Below are positions 24,501-36,057 of a stretch of DNA of 64,000 nt, piece after piece. The stretch is from Torreya grandis (lineage: Eukaryota; Streptophyta; Pinopsida; Cupressales; Taxaceae). How positions within the stretch are numbered: position 1 is the first letter of the stretch; every line of letters begins with the position of its first letter. The stretch covers positions 979,001-1,043,000 of the forward strand of contig JARHVA010005355.1 in NCBI GenBank assembly GCA_037957365.1. Reading direction: 5' to 3'. The translations under genes were made by a program, and so were the position numbers. Under the pieces are notes generated by a model. That model worked only from the letters and a program-made list of their open reading frames with translations. It made no database searches and had not been told where the DNA came from.

Positions 24501-26634
24501 AAAAACATATGATAAAAAAGTAACATTAAAATAAATTACAGGTTATTGAATGTATAAACACAGGTGTTAATATACCTAATAACATATATACAAACATAAG
24601 AGTGTATTTTTATGGTTATAGTTTTATGGGTGGAGTATTTACTATATTGAGAAATTACATATGATTAATTTAACAAATGCGTGCATTTAAACCTCTAAAA
24701 TGTATAGCAAATGTTAATTGAAATTATCTTAAATTTCATGTTTTACTATATCTACATAGATTTAAGTATGAAACATAAGTTCATAATGAATATGGTTGTG
24801 ACTAAATTTATAGTTATAAGTATGATTTTATCTAGTCATCAGGTGTTTGAGGGATTGAAACTATAACCATATTAAAGTAGTCTTCTAGAAAATAAAACAA
24901 GATGTTTAAGTGAATATTATAATGAGTTTATGAATTCTCTATTTCTTTGTAATGATTGATTGAATGTTAGTTATATATTAAGTACTTATGTGCAGTACTT
25001 AATTATGAAAGTGTTTGGTTAGATATAACATATAATGGTATATCATGATGCATGCTTATAGATATGTTGCTTGAATGTTGATAAGCAATTTAAACTTAGG
25101 GAATACCCAAGGGGTATAACCTTGTATTTGCTTGATTGTTATGTATGTGTGTCACTTGATTCTTGAAATCATAAGTTTACATTATATGTTATTATGTATT
25201 TGGGAACCAATGATAATATGAGATATCATAGATAACTATAATATAAAAGTATAGTTTATCTAGATGGTACATATTGTAAATGTTATACCTAGACATACAT
25301 CTACCTTTGACTAATTTATTGTATACATGTTTGTTGTTGCTATGGATAATATGTTTTTTATAATAATTGATAAGACTTTGTATATACATGCATGTGAAAT
25401 TTGAGAGTTTAACTAATGCTATGTTGGTATGTTATTGTGTTACATGGAAATTATGAATTGCTTTGTTATATATAGTTTCTTGTGTAATTACTTATGTTCC
25501 ATGATTTTAAGACTACCGTATATGACTATTTTTGAGAAAACTAACAATTTTATTTTAGAATACTAAACTATGGTAATATATACTATCATATATCTATGTT
25601 TGAAAATAAATTGTGGTAGTGAAATATATAGTTATGTATATTTTAACCAGGTGGTATAGACTGTAGTCATTATTTCTAGTATGAAATATAAATAATGTAA
25701 GATTCATTTATACATTTGATGAAATAAATATATGTTCTAGTTACTCCTATGTTTAATATCTGATTTGATTGCATATATTATTAGGATGTAAATTAAATGA
25801 ATCTTATGGTTGAATTGTATTTGATCAATCTATATTACTTATTTAGATTAAGGAGTGAGATGGACTTTACTTACTTACTAGTCTCATAATGATAGATAAA
25901 AGCAGTCCGATCTAGTGGTGTACATGAATTTGATTAAAGTAGATCATTATCATTTATTATTTATAAAATTTTGAGAAGAAGTATGTTTACTGAGACATTA
26001 TCATTTCATGAGCATGATTCACATATTTGTGCGATATTTTTTAATAGAATAGATTTCTATAATACATTACATGTTTAGTTTAGAATCATACAACACACAT
26101 GTACTTGCTTGTCTCTCTAGATTCTCATGCTATCACTATCTACTCATCTGTGTAAATAAGACCATTTCATGATGAGATTAGTGTAGGGAATGTTGGTCTG
26201 TGGTTGATGTGGAAAAACATTCAGATGATGCTCTACCTCCCCACAATAGTGTTACTTATCAAGATGACATTTGAGATTGCCACAGATACTTGAGTTCAGG
26301 GATTATATTTTAGAAGATCCATGTATCTATATGTATATTGTACTATATTGTATGAAGTATTACCATGAAGAGTTTTAATTACTTATTATTGTCAATCAAT
26401 AATGGTGGCTATAGACTTGTTTCAATTGTAGTTGAGTTAATGTAATTACTTTTTGTATTCACATTATGATGTGTACTCTCATGATATTATAGATCAAGAT
26501 TATGCTTGTTTCTATTATCATTTTATGTTTTTATTATGGTATCTATAGATTCTTGTTATGTAATATATATTTGGGATGTGTTAAATTAAAAAAAATTCAT
26601 GTATTTCTATGTCTAACCTAGTAGAGTTGTTACA
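21551..26634 (+). repeat. 5' LTR (5.1 kb) of the giant element
   Basis: Starts TGTTACATCTTAATTCC and ends GAGTTGTTACA. It aligns end to end with 43,616-48,860. It contains an A-rich block (~22.2-22.7 kb), a 4-unit (AAT) site at 23,478-23,489, a (TA)n run at 24,172-24,197, and imperfect internal direct repeats around 25.2 and 25.6 kb sharing a GGTA(C/T)A.A(T/C)TGTA core. No protein domain is recognised. Confidence 0.93.
24172..24197. repeat. (TA)n microsatellite in the 5' LTR
   Basis: About 13 TA units. The corresponding position of the 3' LTR lacks the run (it reads CTAAATATATTTAAAG), so it differs between the LTRs. Confidence 0.85.
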
Positions 26635-26636
26635 TG

Positions 26637-26654
26637 TGGTATCAAAGTTGTGGC
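26637..26654 (+). promoter_or_regulatory. Primer-binding site of the giant element
   Basis: TGGTATCAAAGTTGTGGC, two bases after the LTR end. The first eight bases match the plant initiator-Met PBS TGGTATCAGAGC and the next few match with one change. Confidence 0.8.
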
Positions 26655-28442
26655 TTAAACTCTAAGACCTAATGAGTCCATTATCATTTTTGTGTCTTTC
26701 TATTCATCAGTGTGAATCTAATGATATGAAGTATTTCATTGGTATTTTGGATTAATAATGATTTAGTGTGGAACCTTGTTACACCAAGATTGGAGTTTTG
26801 AGACATTTATGAAATATGTGTGAGAAACATTGAGTGTGTACCCTTAGGAACACTCATACCCTTTTGATATCGTTTAGGGGATTGATTTATCAAGTATCCC
26901 AATGGTGATGGTTATATACAAGGCTTGGGTAGATGAGTATATAATGTAGTTTAGAAGTTATGAACAAAAGTTTTCTACTATGATTTAGTCACTTAATTCA
27001 AGCACCTCGAGTGTGATTGCATCCTTCTTGGTAATCAAGTCACCATCACCTTTCATATTTTATGTCATGAGTGTTTATTTAATGTGAAATTATTCTCACT
27101 TAAAGATATTTGCTTTAGTTTTTGTGTCTAATGTTCACTAATCCTAGAAATGGAAAATTTTTTAAGACCATTTTTAGTTGTACCACCTAAGGTAGTGGGA
27201 ATTTTCTTGTAGTAGAGTATATTTTTTGGTTAAGAATTCTTGTGTTAGGAGCTTTTTTTTATTAGCACCATTAAGCTATGTGGATTAGGAAGGAGTGTCA
27301 TATCTCTTATTTAGATCAGAGATGGGTTTGTATTATCTCATTCTCCTTTGACATTATTATGATGCTATTGAGAGGAATCTTATTTGCATATTATTGATTT
27401 TAGTGTTCTCTTAAATGAGAACTTGTTTTTGAATATTTTTTGGCTGTACTCCCTTAAAGTTGGTGAGAGAATGTTTTCTACTCTTGTTGAGAGAGAATTT
27501 GTTAGATTGGATGGATTGATACATCTTTATGCTTAGTATTTTATTTTATTGATTGTGGAAATAGATTAAGAAACTATACTTTCATATTTGGTAAGTAGGT
27601 AGTGTTTTGGAAACATTGAGTTGTGGTATTTTATTTTTACCTTGTGAGGGTATGTAGGAGTTTTTGTTGATAGTTATCTATTTTTCACTTGTGACTCTTT
27701 AGGATCACTACTTTATCTAACTTTTGAACTTAGACCACGTAGAGTGGCAAATATTCAATTTATATTAATTCTAGATTAAGAATTATAATTTAATTATAAT
27801 TAATATATTATTATTTACCCTTGATTCTAATGATATCATTATCTTTTTTCTTAAATCATTTTTTTTGAAGAGATATTTATGGACCTTTTGCTGAGAGTGA
27901 TTAGGGTATAGGATGTTTGGAACATCTTGTCAATCTAGGGTTTGAGATAAACTTTTAATTTGTTTCTTCTAATAGAGCAAATTGGGAGATATTATCTCAC
28001 TTGTTTCTTTACTAGAATGAAAAGACAGTGTGATCCTTGACCTATGTATGTTAGGTAATTTTAACATTATTTTATCTTAACCACCAATATAACAATATAG
28101 GTTAAGTTGTGAAATATGAAACTAGTTATGTTTAGTTAGTGGAAACTTAATACAATTATGGATTGATTGTATGATTTATTTTGTATGTATATTGATACAT
28201 CTACAATTATTTAACTCACATTACTTTTTTCTATGATCTATTAGAATAAAATTGTGATTTTTTAAAACATCATGCACATTTTAGAGATCATTAGGTCATG
28301 GAGACCTAAGGGAGGAATGGTGAATTGGGAATGTGAGTTCTAAATGATTAGACAATATCTTATTTAGCCTCACATTGAATCAATTATTAATAAATTAGAT
28401 CTGATAGGTGGACTTATCAAATCTAGGATTTGATAGGTAGAA
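26655..28442. other. Non-coding interior of the giant element, left part
   Basis: About 1.8 kb between the PBS and the nested insertion. I looked for gag, zinc knuckle, protease, RT and integrase motifs on both strands and saw none; frames are short and stop-rich. Its non-coding nature is the basis of the LARD-like call, though extreme decay of an old gag cannot be excluded. Confidence 0.6.
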
Positions 28443-28447
28443 CTTGT
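28443..28447 (+). repeat. Target-site duplication CTTGT, left
   Basis: CTTGT directly precedes TGTATACACA; the same pentamer follows the 3' LTR at 42,915-42,919. Confidence 0.92.
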
Positions 28448-29651
28448 TGTATACACATAATATTTTCAAAGTTTTATTGATTATTGACACTTTGAATATT
28501 TTAGGAGCCTATCAAGTCTCAATCTCTCTGAATGCATGTCTTAAGGGGTGCATCAAGAAAGGGGTGGGTAGACCATTGGTGCTTTATAATATTGTTGTCC
28601 CTTTTTCCACTTTCCATCTACACACTTATCTCATAAAACCATTTACCCTAAGCTTATTCTTCTCAATCCTACCTATTCTAGTCTTTTCCTCTTTCCATTT
28701 TTTTCTTGCCTTAACACCCTTTTGTACTATCAGCTATAATGGGTTGACTGGGTTAACCCAATATAGTTTAGGGGTATTTTTCACTTTCTTGGATTGTTAG
28801 CTTTTCGGTTGACCTAGCTCATACCTAGTGATTTATCCCCAAAAACACACTATGTCAACTAGGTCAACCTTGTACAACCAATGTTTCCAAGAGGATTTAA
28901 GGAAAGATCCACCTATATATACAAGTTAATTTCCCACCATTTCATAAGATAAGAATTATTAGTGAAGAAGTGAGAGTGAATATATACTTATTCAACATTC
29001 TATTTGAGGAATACATCTTAGAGTTCCATAATTTATTTAGAGATATAGATCTTATCTTGTGGAGAAGTCTTTTGGATTTTTAGATAGGTTGTGTAGCTTA
29101 GAGCTGATTTATCTTAGTTATCCTTACATACCATAACAATATTCTGTGAAGAACCTAGGGAGAGATTGAGGCTCGATGGGTTTGTCTTCAAATGTAAGTA
29201 TTCTTAACTATATTTCTCTTTTGTAAGAGTAGATAGATAATGCATTTTTATTATTCTCTCTCTGTATTTAGGATTTTTTATACATTGATGTGAGTATAGG
29301 TATTATAATACATGTTTAGTTTAGTTGAACCCCACTTTGTGCCACAATATTTGGTGTGCACTAGATTAGATTTTACTTTCTTGTTATTATAATAAAGTAT
29401 ACATTTTAAATCTTAGGATTTTATTAAGGTTGTTTTGAGATTGTGTTAGACTGTAGGCTTTGGAACCCTTCTTAGCATGATGTGTTGTGTTGTGATATGT
29501 GATAGAATTTATCCCATAATCAGGTCTAATGGATCCCAATATTGTTCATGCTCTCATTTAAAAAGTGTATCCCAATTAGAAGTACAGGTGTGATCTATCT
29601 TATCTGATCTAGAATTAATTCATAGACTTGATGCATTTATGATTGTATACA
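28448..29651 (+). repeat. 5' LTR of the gypsy-type element
   Basis: 1,204 bp, TGTATACACA...GATTGTATACA. It aligns with 41,688-42,914; substitutions occur at very roughly one base in seven by eye over the first 200 bp. A spurious 118-codon frame (28,444-28,800) starts at the border. Four TTGAC/GTCAA motifs lie at 28,743-28,868. Confidence 0.95.
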
Positions 29652-29654
29652 TTT

Positions 29655-29671
29655 TGGTGAACTCAACATGA
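29655..29671 (+). promoter_or_regulatory. Possible primer-binding site
   Basis: TGGTGAACTCAACATG, three bases after the LTR, could be a mutated TGGCGACTCCGCTGGGG-type PBS (tRNA-Arg type of Tat/Ogre elements) with an extra A. Position is right, similarity is weak. Confidence 0.35.
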
Positions 29672-31190
29672 ACTAATCCTTATAGGATTTGTTTACTTTT
29701 TCCTTAATTTATTTCATTCATTTTATCATCATTTTTATCATATATTTTTGACATTATGGATCGATTTTGTTGATCTAGCTTTTTATCTCTATGTGTAGGT
29801 TGCAATAACAGATAACTAGATTAATCTAGTCAACCCAATATAGGTTTTCAACCTTTCAGACATCTAGTTTAGCCTACTAGGTTGACCCAATTGACCCCTT
29901 ATAGTTTCAACACTTTTCAGTAGGTTCTTGTATAACTCGATCGATATTGTCACCCCAGTTTGTAAGTTTCTCAAGTATATTTCTAGGTTCTAGACCAATA
30001 GTCTTCTTCATTACATCTCTGATCTACCAAGGTTCCTTTATGCTTCTCTATTTCTTTCTTTTCTATCTTTACTTTCATATTTTACAATCTTTAAAACTAC
30101 CTTTGCATAGTCAACTAGATCGACACTATCGACCTAGTTCTATGTGTTGTCTGAAATAACTGGATCAACACTGTCGACCCAATTCATTTTCAGATTTTGC
30201 TTCTATAGTATAAGTTTGACCCTATCAACCCTATTATTTATTTTATGCATATATTTTTCACACTATACCTTATTTTATAGTTAAAATTAACCTCATATTT
30301 GTCAGTAATTAGCTCACACATTTCTTTTCTTGTTGCTTACATGCTTAGAATAGTTCATATAGTTGAATTAGATAATTTTTAATTAATTACTTAATTTCAC
30401 TATTTATATTTTATGCACACATGACCAAATCAAAAAACATAAACAAGCAATTTAAATATTTGTCTACTTTAAACCAACCTACTTGGATTTCATCACCAAG
30501 GGGGAAGTTGACTTGATACTCTAGTCAAGTATAAAGCATAGTTAATGGTATATTCTAGATAAGCACCCAAAACCCTTATTTTTGTGGTGTGTGAAGTGAG
30601 AGGGTAGGACCTAATACCAATCTTGTATCATTGTCACTATAGTCCCTTTTAGCCCAAACTACCTGAAACCATTTTTAGATTGCTATCTAGTACCTTGCTT
30701 ATAATCCAACTTTCCATAACATTTAAAATCATATCTTAATAATCTAATTAAAAATTAGGTTAACCAATTAGTTAGCTTTACTTTTCAAGTTATTTGTTTG
30801 ATATTTTCTCAATTATGTGTGCAAAACCTTGCATTAACTAGCATTGGTGCAAGATTTTAATTTTGTGTGTTTTAATTAAATTGGCTAGCATTAATTCAAT
30901 TGGCTGTCTATTTCCTTTCAGTTATTACTACTTTTCATTACTTGAAAAGTTATCTTGTTTCATTTTGTAATCTATTTTTAGGCTTCTTAAGTTCCCTATT
31001 TTTTGTATTAAATTGACCCAATTGACCTAGTGCTTTTTATGCCTACTGTACACTATATTGGATCAACCTAGTCGATCCTATACAGTTTTACAATCCCTAT
31101 TTTTATACTGAATTGATCCAATCAACCCTATATAGTTTCAATCACCTATTTTTGACCTTTTATTTCTGATCTCTCTTCTTTTCCCTTCAT
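29672..31190 (+). other. Leader of the gypsy-type element with repeated TTGACC/GGTCAA motifs
   Basis: About 1.5 kb between LTR and gag. It contains many variants of a word such as GGTTGACCCAATTGACCCC, often followed by TATAGTTTCA (29,880; 31,012; 31,060-31,140) and the opposite-strand form CTAGTCAACCCAATATAG (29,833). There are no long coding frames with domain similarity; the 70-codon frame 29,947-30,159 is unsupported. Confidence 0.6.
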
Positions 31191-31235
31191 CATGGAATTT
31201 TTTTTGGTGATGATACTGAGTCACAATCAATAAAC

Positions 31236-32931
31236 ATGATGAACTTTACCAATCCTAATAGGGTCTCCCATAGATAGACTAGGGATCCTCTTTTAGATGC
31301 TAGTAATGTTCATATTGAAACTCACATAATGAACTATGGGACCCCTCCTCATACCTTTTCATAGAATAATCCTCTTTTATCATTAGAAAACCAACTTGAG
31401 GTAGGGTATACTCCTGAAATGCTTTTCTTTATTTCCAAATTTTATCAACATAGAGGAAAGGATCCTTATAACATTTACAACCTCATGATTAGTGGTCAAA
31501 TAAAAGAGCATCATTCACCCACTCCTCCATTCTCAATAGGATTTGGAGGTACCAATTTCTTTGGTTCTCTACCTTTTTCTTCAATTTTGATTCCTTCTTA
31601 TGTTATGACCTCTTCTTCTTTAACCTCTTCTACCTCCATACCTAGTTTCCCAACTAACATTGTGGGTTATACATGTAGTGGGACTCTCATAAGGTCCACC
31701 ATCCTTGATCCTTCCACTATTTAATTGATTACTACCTAAGGAAATAATGCATATAGTGCTTCTTCCTCTCAATCATTCACTAGTCCATCTTTTGCTTCAC
31801 AAGCAAATTTTGGCACTAGTGCCTCAAATTCTCATAATTCTTCTCAATCTCATATCAATGCTAATAGTGGTACCTAAGCCACTAATACTAACATAAATAC
31901 TAATTCTAATGCTTCTCATGTTAATCAAATGCATCAATTATTGTTAAAAACTCTAAATTAAATGAATACCTTTCAAGCTCATTACACAAATCAAATTATA
32001 AAAATGCAAAACCACCTCCTTAATATTCAATATTATCTACAACCAATGGATTGGGACACACATAACTAAAATTTACCCCATTTTACTCTTCAATATTCTC
32101 ATGGCAATATCATTTCTTAACCTCATTTAGTCAATAAAACCATTAAAAATTTACAAAAAGAGCCTCTCACTACTCAAATTGCCAACATTGCTATAGGAGG
32201 TATAACACCTAAAATTTATTATAATGGGTCAACCGATCCTACCCTTCACCTTAAATTTTTTGGAAATATTTACAAGGATTTGGTCAAATTAAATACCTTT
32301 GCTGCTACCAAGCTCCTAGCCAAAACTCTCGTGTGTGATGCCTTGGATTGGTAAAATCAAATTAGAGCCCATTCCATTTCTAGTTTGGAGGACTTAGTAA
32401 ATGATTTAGTTCAAGAATTAAAAACTAATGATCTTCCTAGAAACACTTTGGAAACTTACCAAGCCTTTGTTAAGAGATGGAAGGCTTTGTCAAACAAATG
32501 TGAACATAACATGGTGGATGGCAATATTTTTCATCTCTTTAAAAATGCCCTCTTTCTTAAATTGAAATTTAGAGTTCACACTCTCTCTCCACGTACCTTA
32601 GAGGAGGATATTGACCAAGATAAAAGAAAAGATTTATTAATGAATCAATTTGAGCCACCCCAACCCTCTGTGGGTTCTTGTTTATTACTTAAGAATAAAT
32701 ACTACAATATCACCAATGATGGTGTTATCAATTTTTATGACACCATTCACAATGTTCAAGCTGTCATTCTTAACCCTTCTTCAGAACCAACTTCTTCTTC
32801 TAAAAAATATACCAATCCTAATTTATCTTGACCCAATAACATCAATGTTCACAAACCTCTATCCTCAGCCAAATTGCTTAAGTATCTACCCAGGCCTCTT
32901 TCATGAGAGCTTGACCTTACTTGTCCTATGA
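31236..32931 (+). pseudogene. gag: Gypsy gag (capsid region) remnant
   Basis: One frame runs from ATG 31,236 with scattered stops. The N-terminal ~300 codons are Ser/Thr/Asn-rich. The retrotransposon gag core starts about 32,195 with GGITPKIYYNGSTDPTLHLK, the usual 'YDGTTDPxxHL' entry, then LAKTLVCDALDW (stop in place of the next codon). The open part 32,385-32,831 holds SLEDLVNDLVQEL, TLETYQAFVKRWKALSNKC and LFKNALFLKLKFRV, matching the capsid helices of plant Tat-like gag. Overlapping frame 32,650-32,931 is a shadow. Confidence 0.85.
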
Positions 32932-32934
32932 AAT

Positions 32935-33880
32935 CCTAGTATGATCCTAACAAGTTTTGTTGGTTTCATGTTAGTTTGGGTCATTCTCATGAGACTTGTA
33001 GACATATTTATAATTTAGATATGTATTTTCTTATTAAACCTAATTTTGATCATGATTTCATTATCCATAAGTGTTAACAAGCCTATGAGATTACTTATAA
33101 GGACTATAAATCAAATGATAAAACTCAAGCCTTGAATCAAGCAAACACTCATTTGGTTATCTATAAGGATCCTCTACCTAATGTTTAAATGATTCAATAT
33201 ACCCAAGACAAACCCACTCCTTTCACCAATAATGTAAAAAGTCTTGTTGAACCAACTTCTAAAGAAAATGTGGTTAGCATGACTAATATGCAAAGGGTGG
33301 TGGCTTTGATTGATTCCCAACCTATCTACACTCCTTCACATAAGACATACTGTGTTATCTAGGATTCTTCTCTAACTCATTTAAATGAGTTAGGTCAAGA
33401 ATATTTTATCACTTTTGATGATCCAATTTTTTATTTTCCTTTGGATAACACATCCCATTCTATCTATACCACTCTTACATCATCTTCCAATGCTAATGAT
33501 AATCAAGCTTTTTCTAACACTTCTCCTACTCAAAATCAACTTGAACCAACTACTTCATCATCTAAACATGATTTACAACCTTATTCTAAACCTTATTCTT
33601 CTTATTACCAATACAAATTTTAATGCTCTTCAATTTCTCCTTCTGAGGACATCCTTAACCATTATGCACCTATATATATAAACCTTCTTATGGGCTATGA
33701 TGAGTGGGATCCCATTGCAGAGCTCACTAATCTCCCATCCCAAATTATATTTATTAATCTTATGAGGACTTCCCCACGTCATATAAGCCACCTCATGTAT
33801 CTCTTATTTGAGATTAATGTCCCTCATCCTTCCCTTATAAGATAAGAGGAAACTTTATTCAGTTCCAAAGATAGCATTTT
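32935..33880 (+). pseudogene. gag: Gypsy nucleocapsid-like and spacer region
   Basis: In the same frame as gag, 32,945-33,010 reads FCWFHVSLGHSHETCRHIYN. It fits the CxFHxxxGHxTxxC zinc-binding pattern of Tat/Ogre-type gag followed by the IxxL helix. The following ~270 codons are Ser/Thr/Pro/Gln-rich spacer leading into the protease. Frame 33,415-33,681 is an out-of-frame shadow. Confidence 0.75.
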
Positions 33881-33884
33881 ACAA

Positions 33885-34386
33885 CAATGTGAAGAGATGT
33901 CTATCAATGTTGATGAGACCATAGACACTTCTATTTTTCTAAAGTTTCTCATAGATTCTATGATTCTCAATGAGATTATAATTTTTTTGGATGATCCTCA
34001 CTTATTTATTAACATCCAAATAAGTGATATCCAAGTCAAGCATTCCTTGATTGATGAGGGTTCCAACACATGTGTCAGTTCTCTCAAGTTTATTAAGACT
34101 CTTGGATATTATAAGTGCAAGTATACACATAACACATGCCAAGGATATGATAGAAGTAAAATACCTCCTTTAGGTTGTGTGTGGAATACCATTATCATTC
34201 CACCTATCACTATTCATCTGAAGGTGATGATATTTAACTTCCTCCTTTTGTATAATATTTTGCTTGGTAGGCCATAGACTCACCACATGAGAGCTATTGC
34301 TTCTTCCAGCTACCAATACATTAAATTCCCTCATAATATAGTCATTTATAGGATTCAAGGAGATAATAACCCTTATAATTTAAAAT
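33885..34386 (+). pseudogene. pro: Retroviral-type aspartic protease remnant
   Basis: Still in the gag frame. ISDIQVKHSLIDEGSNTCV contains the active-site block, normally (I/V)D-G-G/T-S. The catalytic Asp is present but the next Gly is Glu. Then come LGY..., the conserved GYDRSKIPPLG, and YNILLGRP near 34,250-34,275, the ILLGRPWL flap/terminal motif, where Trp is replaced by a stop. This is followed by HHMRAIASSSYQYIKFPH, typical of gypsy proteases ('MKAIPSTYHQxxKFP'). It would have processed the polyprotein. No RT begins afterwards. Confidence 0.85.
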
Positions 34387-34389
34387 AAT

Positions 34390-36057
34390 TCTAAGATTAT
34401 GGCTTATTTAAGATTCCTACTCTTGATCCTAAGCTAAGTTTTCCATTTTGTGAGTCTTAACATCTCAACTTTCCTGTTAATTCAACCTAGAGTTACAATG
34501 GGTATCCCAAAATCATTGGTAACATTCCTCTTAATATTTTATAGTCTGATGATGATGAGCCTGATGAGATTAAATTAAAGTTAAAAACTTTCAATCTCTT
34601 ACCTCATCTCATCTTATAGCTTCTTAATTCCTTGAAACTTCGTTATGCCAAACCTCCTTATGATGACATTCTTATAGACTTGACTAAGACTAGGCATTCT
34701 ATCCACCATGCTTCATCAGATGATAAGGTTATCCCTACCTGTGTCATTGATCTTCATACCCTAGATTATGATGATGGCTATTCCTTATATGATCCATTAT
34801 TAGGTGGTCTTGTCTATGCCTATGATGCCAAGATTGTGTGTTATCACTCTTCTTTACTTGATTATTTTCATGCATCTCATCATTTTCATTCACTTATAGT
34901 TCCTAATTTTTGTATTTTTCCCCTTTACCATAGGATAAAGATGGTGATAACACCTCTAATTTTTGAGGAGTCATATAGGACTATGCTCATTGATCGTGCT
35001 ATGACCGAGCCTTACCACTTTTCTAGGTTTTTTGACCCCCATCATTAGTTTACCTATGAGGTTAGTGTAACCATCCTTAGACCTTTTATAGATCCCACTC
35101 CTCCCTTAGTAGAGCCTCTTCCTGTGCCCACTATAGTTGATCTATTTTTGCTCCTATTTTTGTTGAGCCTACCCTTGTTTTTGATGCTATCACTCCTTCT
35201 ATTGAGCCTAGTTCCATTCCTTCCTCATCATCACCTTCCTTTGGTGATGGTTTGCTTCCCTTGACTAAGATGGATCCTCTACCCACCAAAAGGGATGATG
35301 CATGTTCTTTAGCTTCTTATACTCCTATTTTACCTCTTTCCATGAGTGATTTTAATAAAACCACTCACAAGCATATTTTTTGCTTCCATAGGATATATAA
35401 CCATTCTTCCACCCATTATCAGAAGTTGAAATAATATCTTGATACCTTGCATCCTTCTTCTTTATCATCAGACAAAGCCATACCTCCCTTGAAGGTACTT
35501 TTTGAATATTTGCCTAAGTATGGTGAGGTATATTGTCTATGGCATCTTTGTGGCACCCATCACACTGATCATTATTTCATCTTACAATAACATATCAAAT
35601 ATGACCTTATATCCATTATTAGACCTTCTACCACTCCTCCCATAGGTCATTATTGCAAGAAATATCCTCCTCTTTCTCCTATAGCTCCACTTTCAGTGGT
35701 TCCATCACCTTGTATCATCCTTTCACCACCTTCTTTGCCTCTACCTATGATCCCTTCATGTGTAGACCTTCCCTTACCCATGGATCCTTCTCTACCCGTG
35801 AGTGCTTCACCTGTGGATCCTTCTCCACTGATGATTCCTTCTTCTCATATAGATCCTATTTCCATGTATTCTCTTGACTAACCTTTGCCTAATTTTCCTC
35901 CTTAGCATGATCATTTGAGTATTCCTACTTTTTTAGTTGAGGAGATCAGAAAATAAGTATTTACTCAGTATTCATTAAAGATTAATGAAACCTTAGCAAC
36001 AGTTCAATTACAACTTCATAGATATCTATCTGATGTATTGGATAATGTGTGTAGATA
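34390..36057 (+). pseudogene. Unusual C-terminal extension after protease: second zinc-knuckle-like motif, Pro-rich tract and helix
   Basis: The gag-pro frame continues through 34,632-35,048 (138 open codons, no domain recognised). A shift then leads into a frame with three parts: YCLWHLCGTHHTDHYFIL at ~35,520-35,590, a second CxxH...H-HTD zinc-knuckle-like motif; a Pro/Ser-rich tract (35,650-35,880) with repeated MIPS/MDPS units; and a terminal helix with INETLATVQLQLHRYLSDV ending at 36,057. Where autonomous gypsy elements have RT, this element has this region. The function is unknown; it may be a lineage-specific gag-like domain. Confidence 0.55.

Noticed and set aside
28444..28800. 118-codon frame with a homologue at 41,678-41,986
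   Set aside because: The similarity is that of the two LTRs; the frame starts at the LTR border and differs in length and end.
32650..33681. Out-of-frame ORFs within gag (32,650-32,931; 33,415-33,681) and the minus-strand ORF at 34,170-34,358
   Set aside because: Shadows of the gag-protease frame, which alone shows domain motifs.
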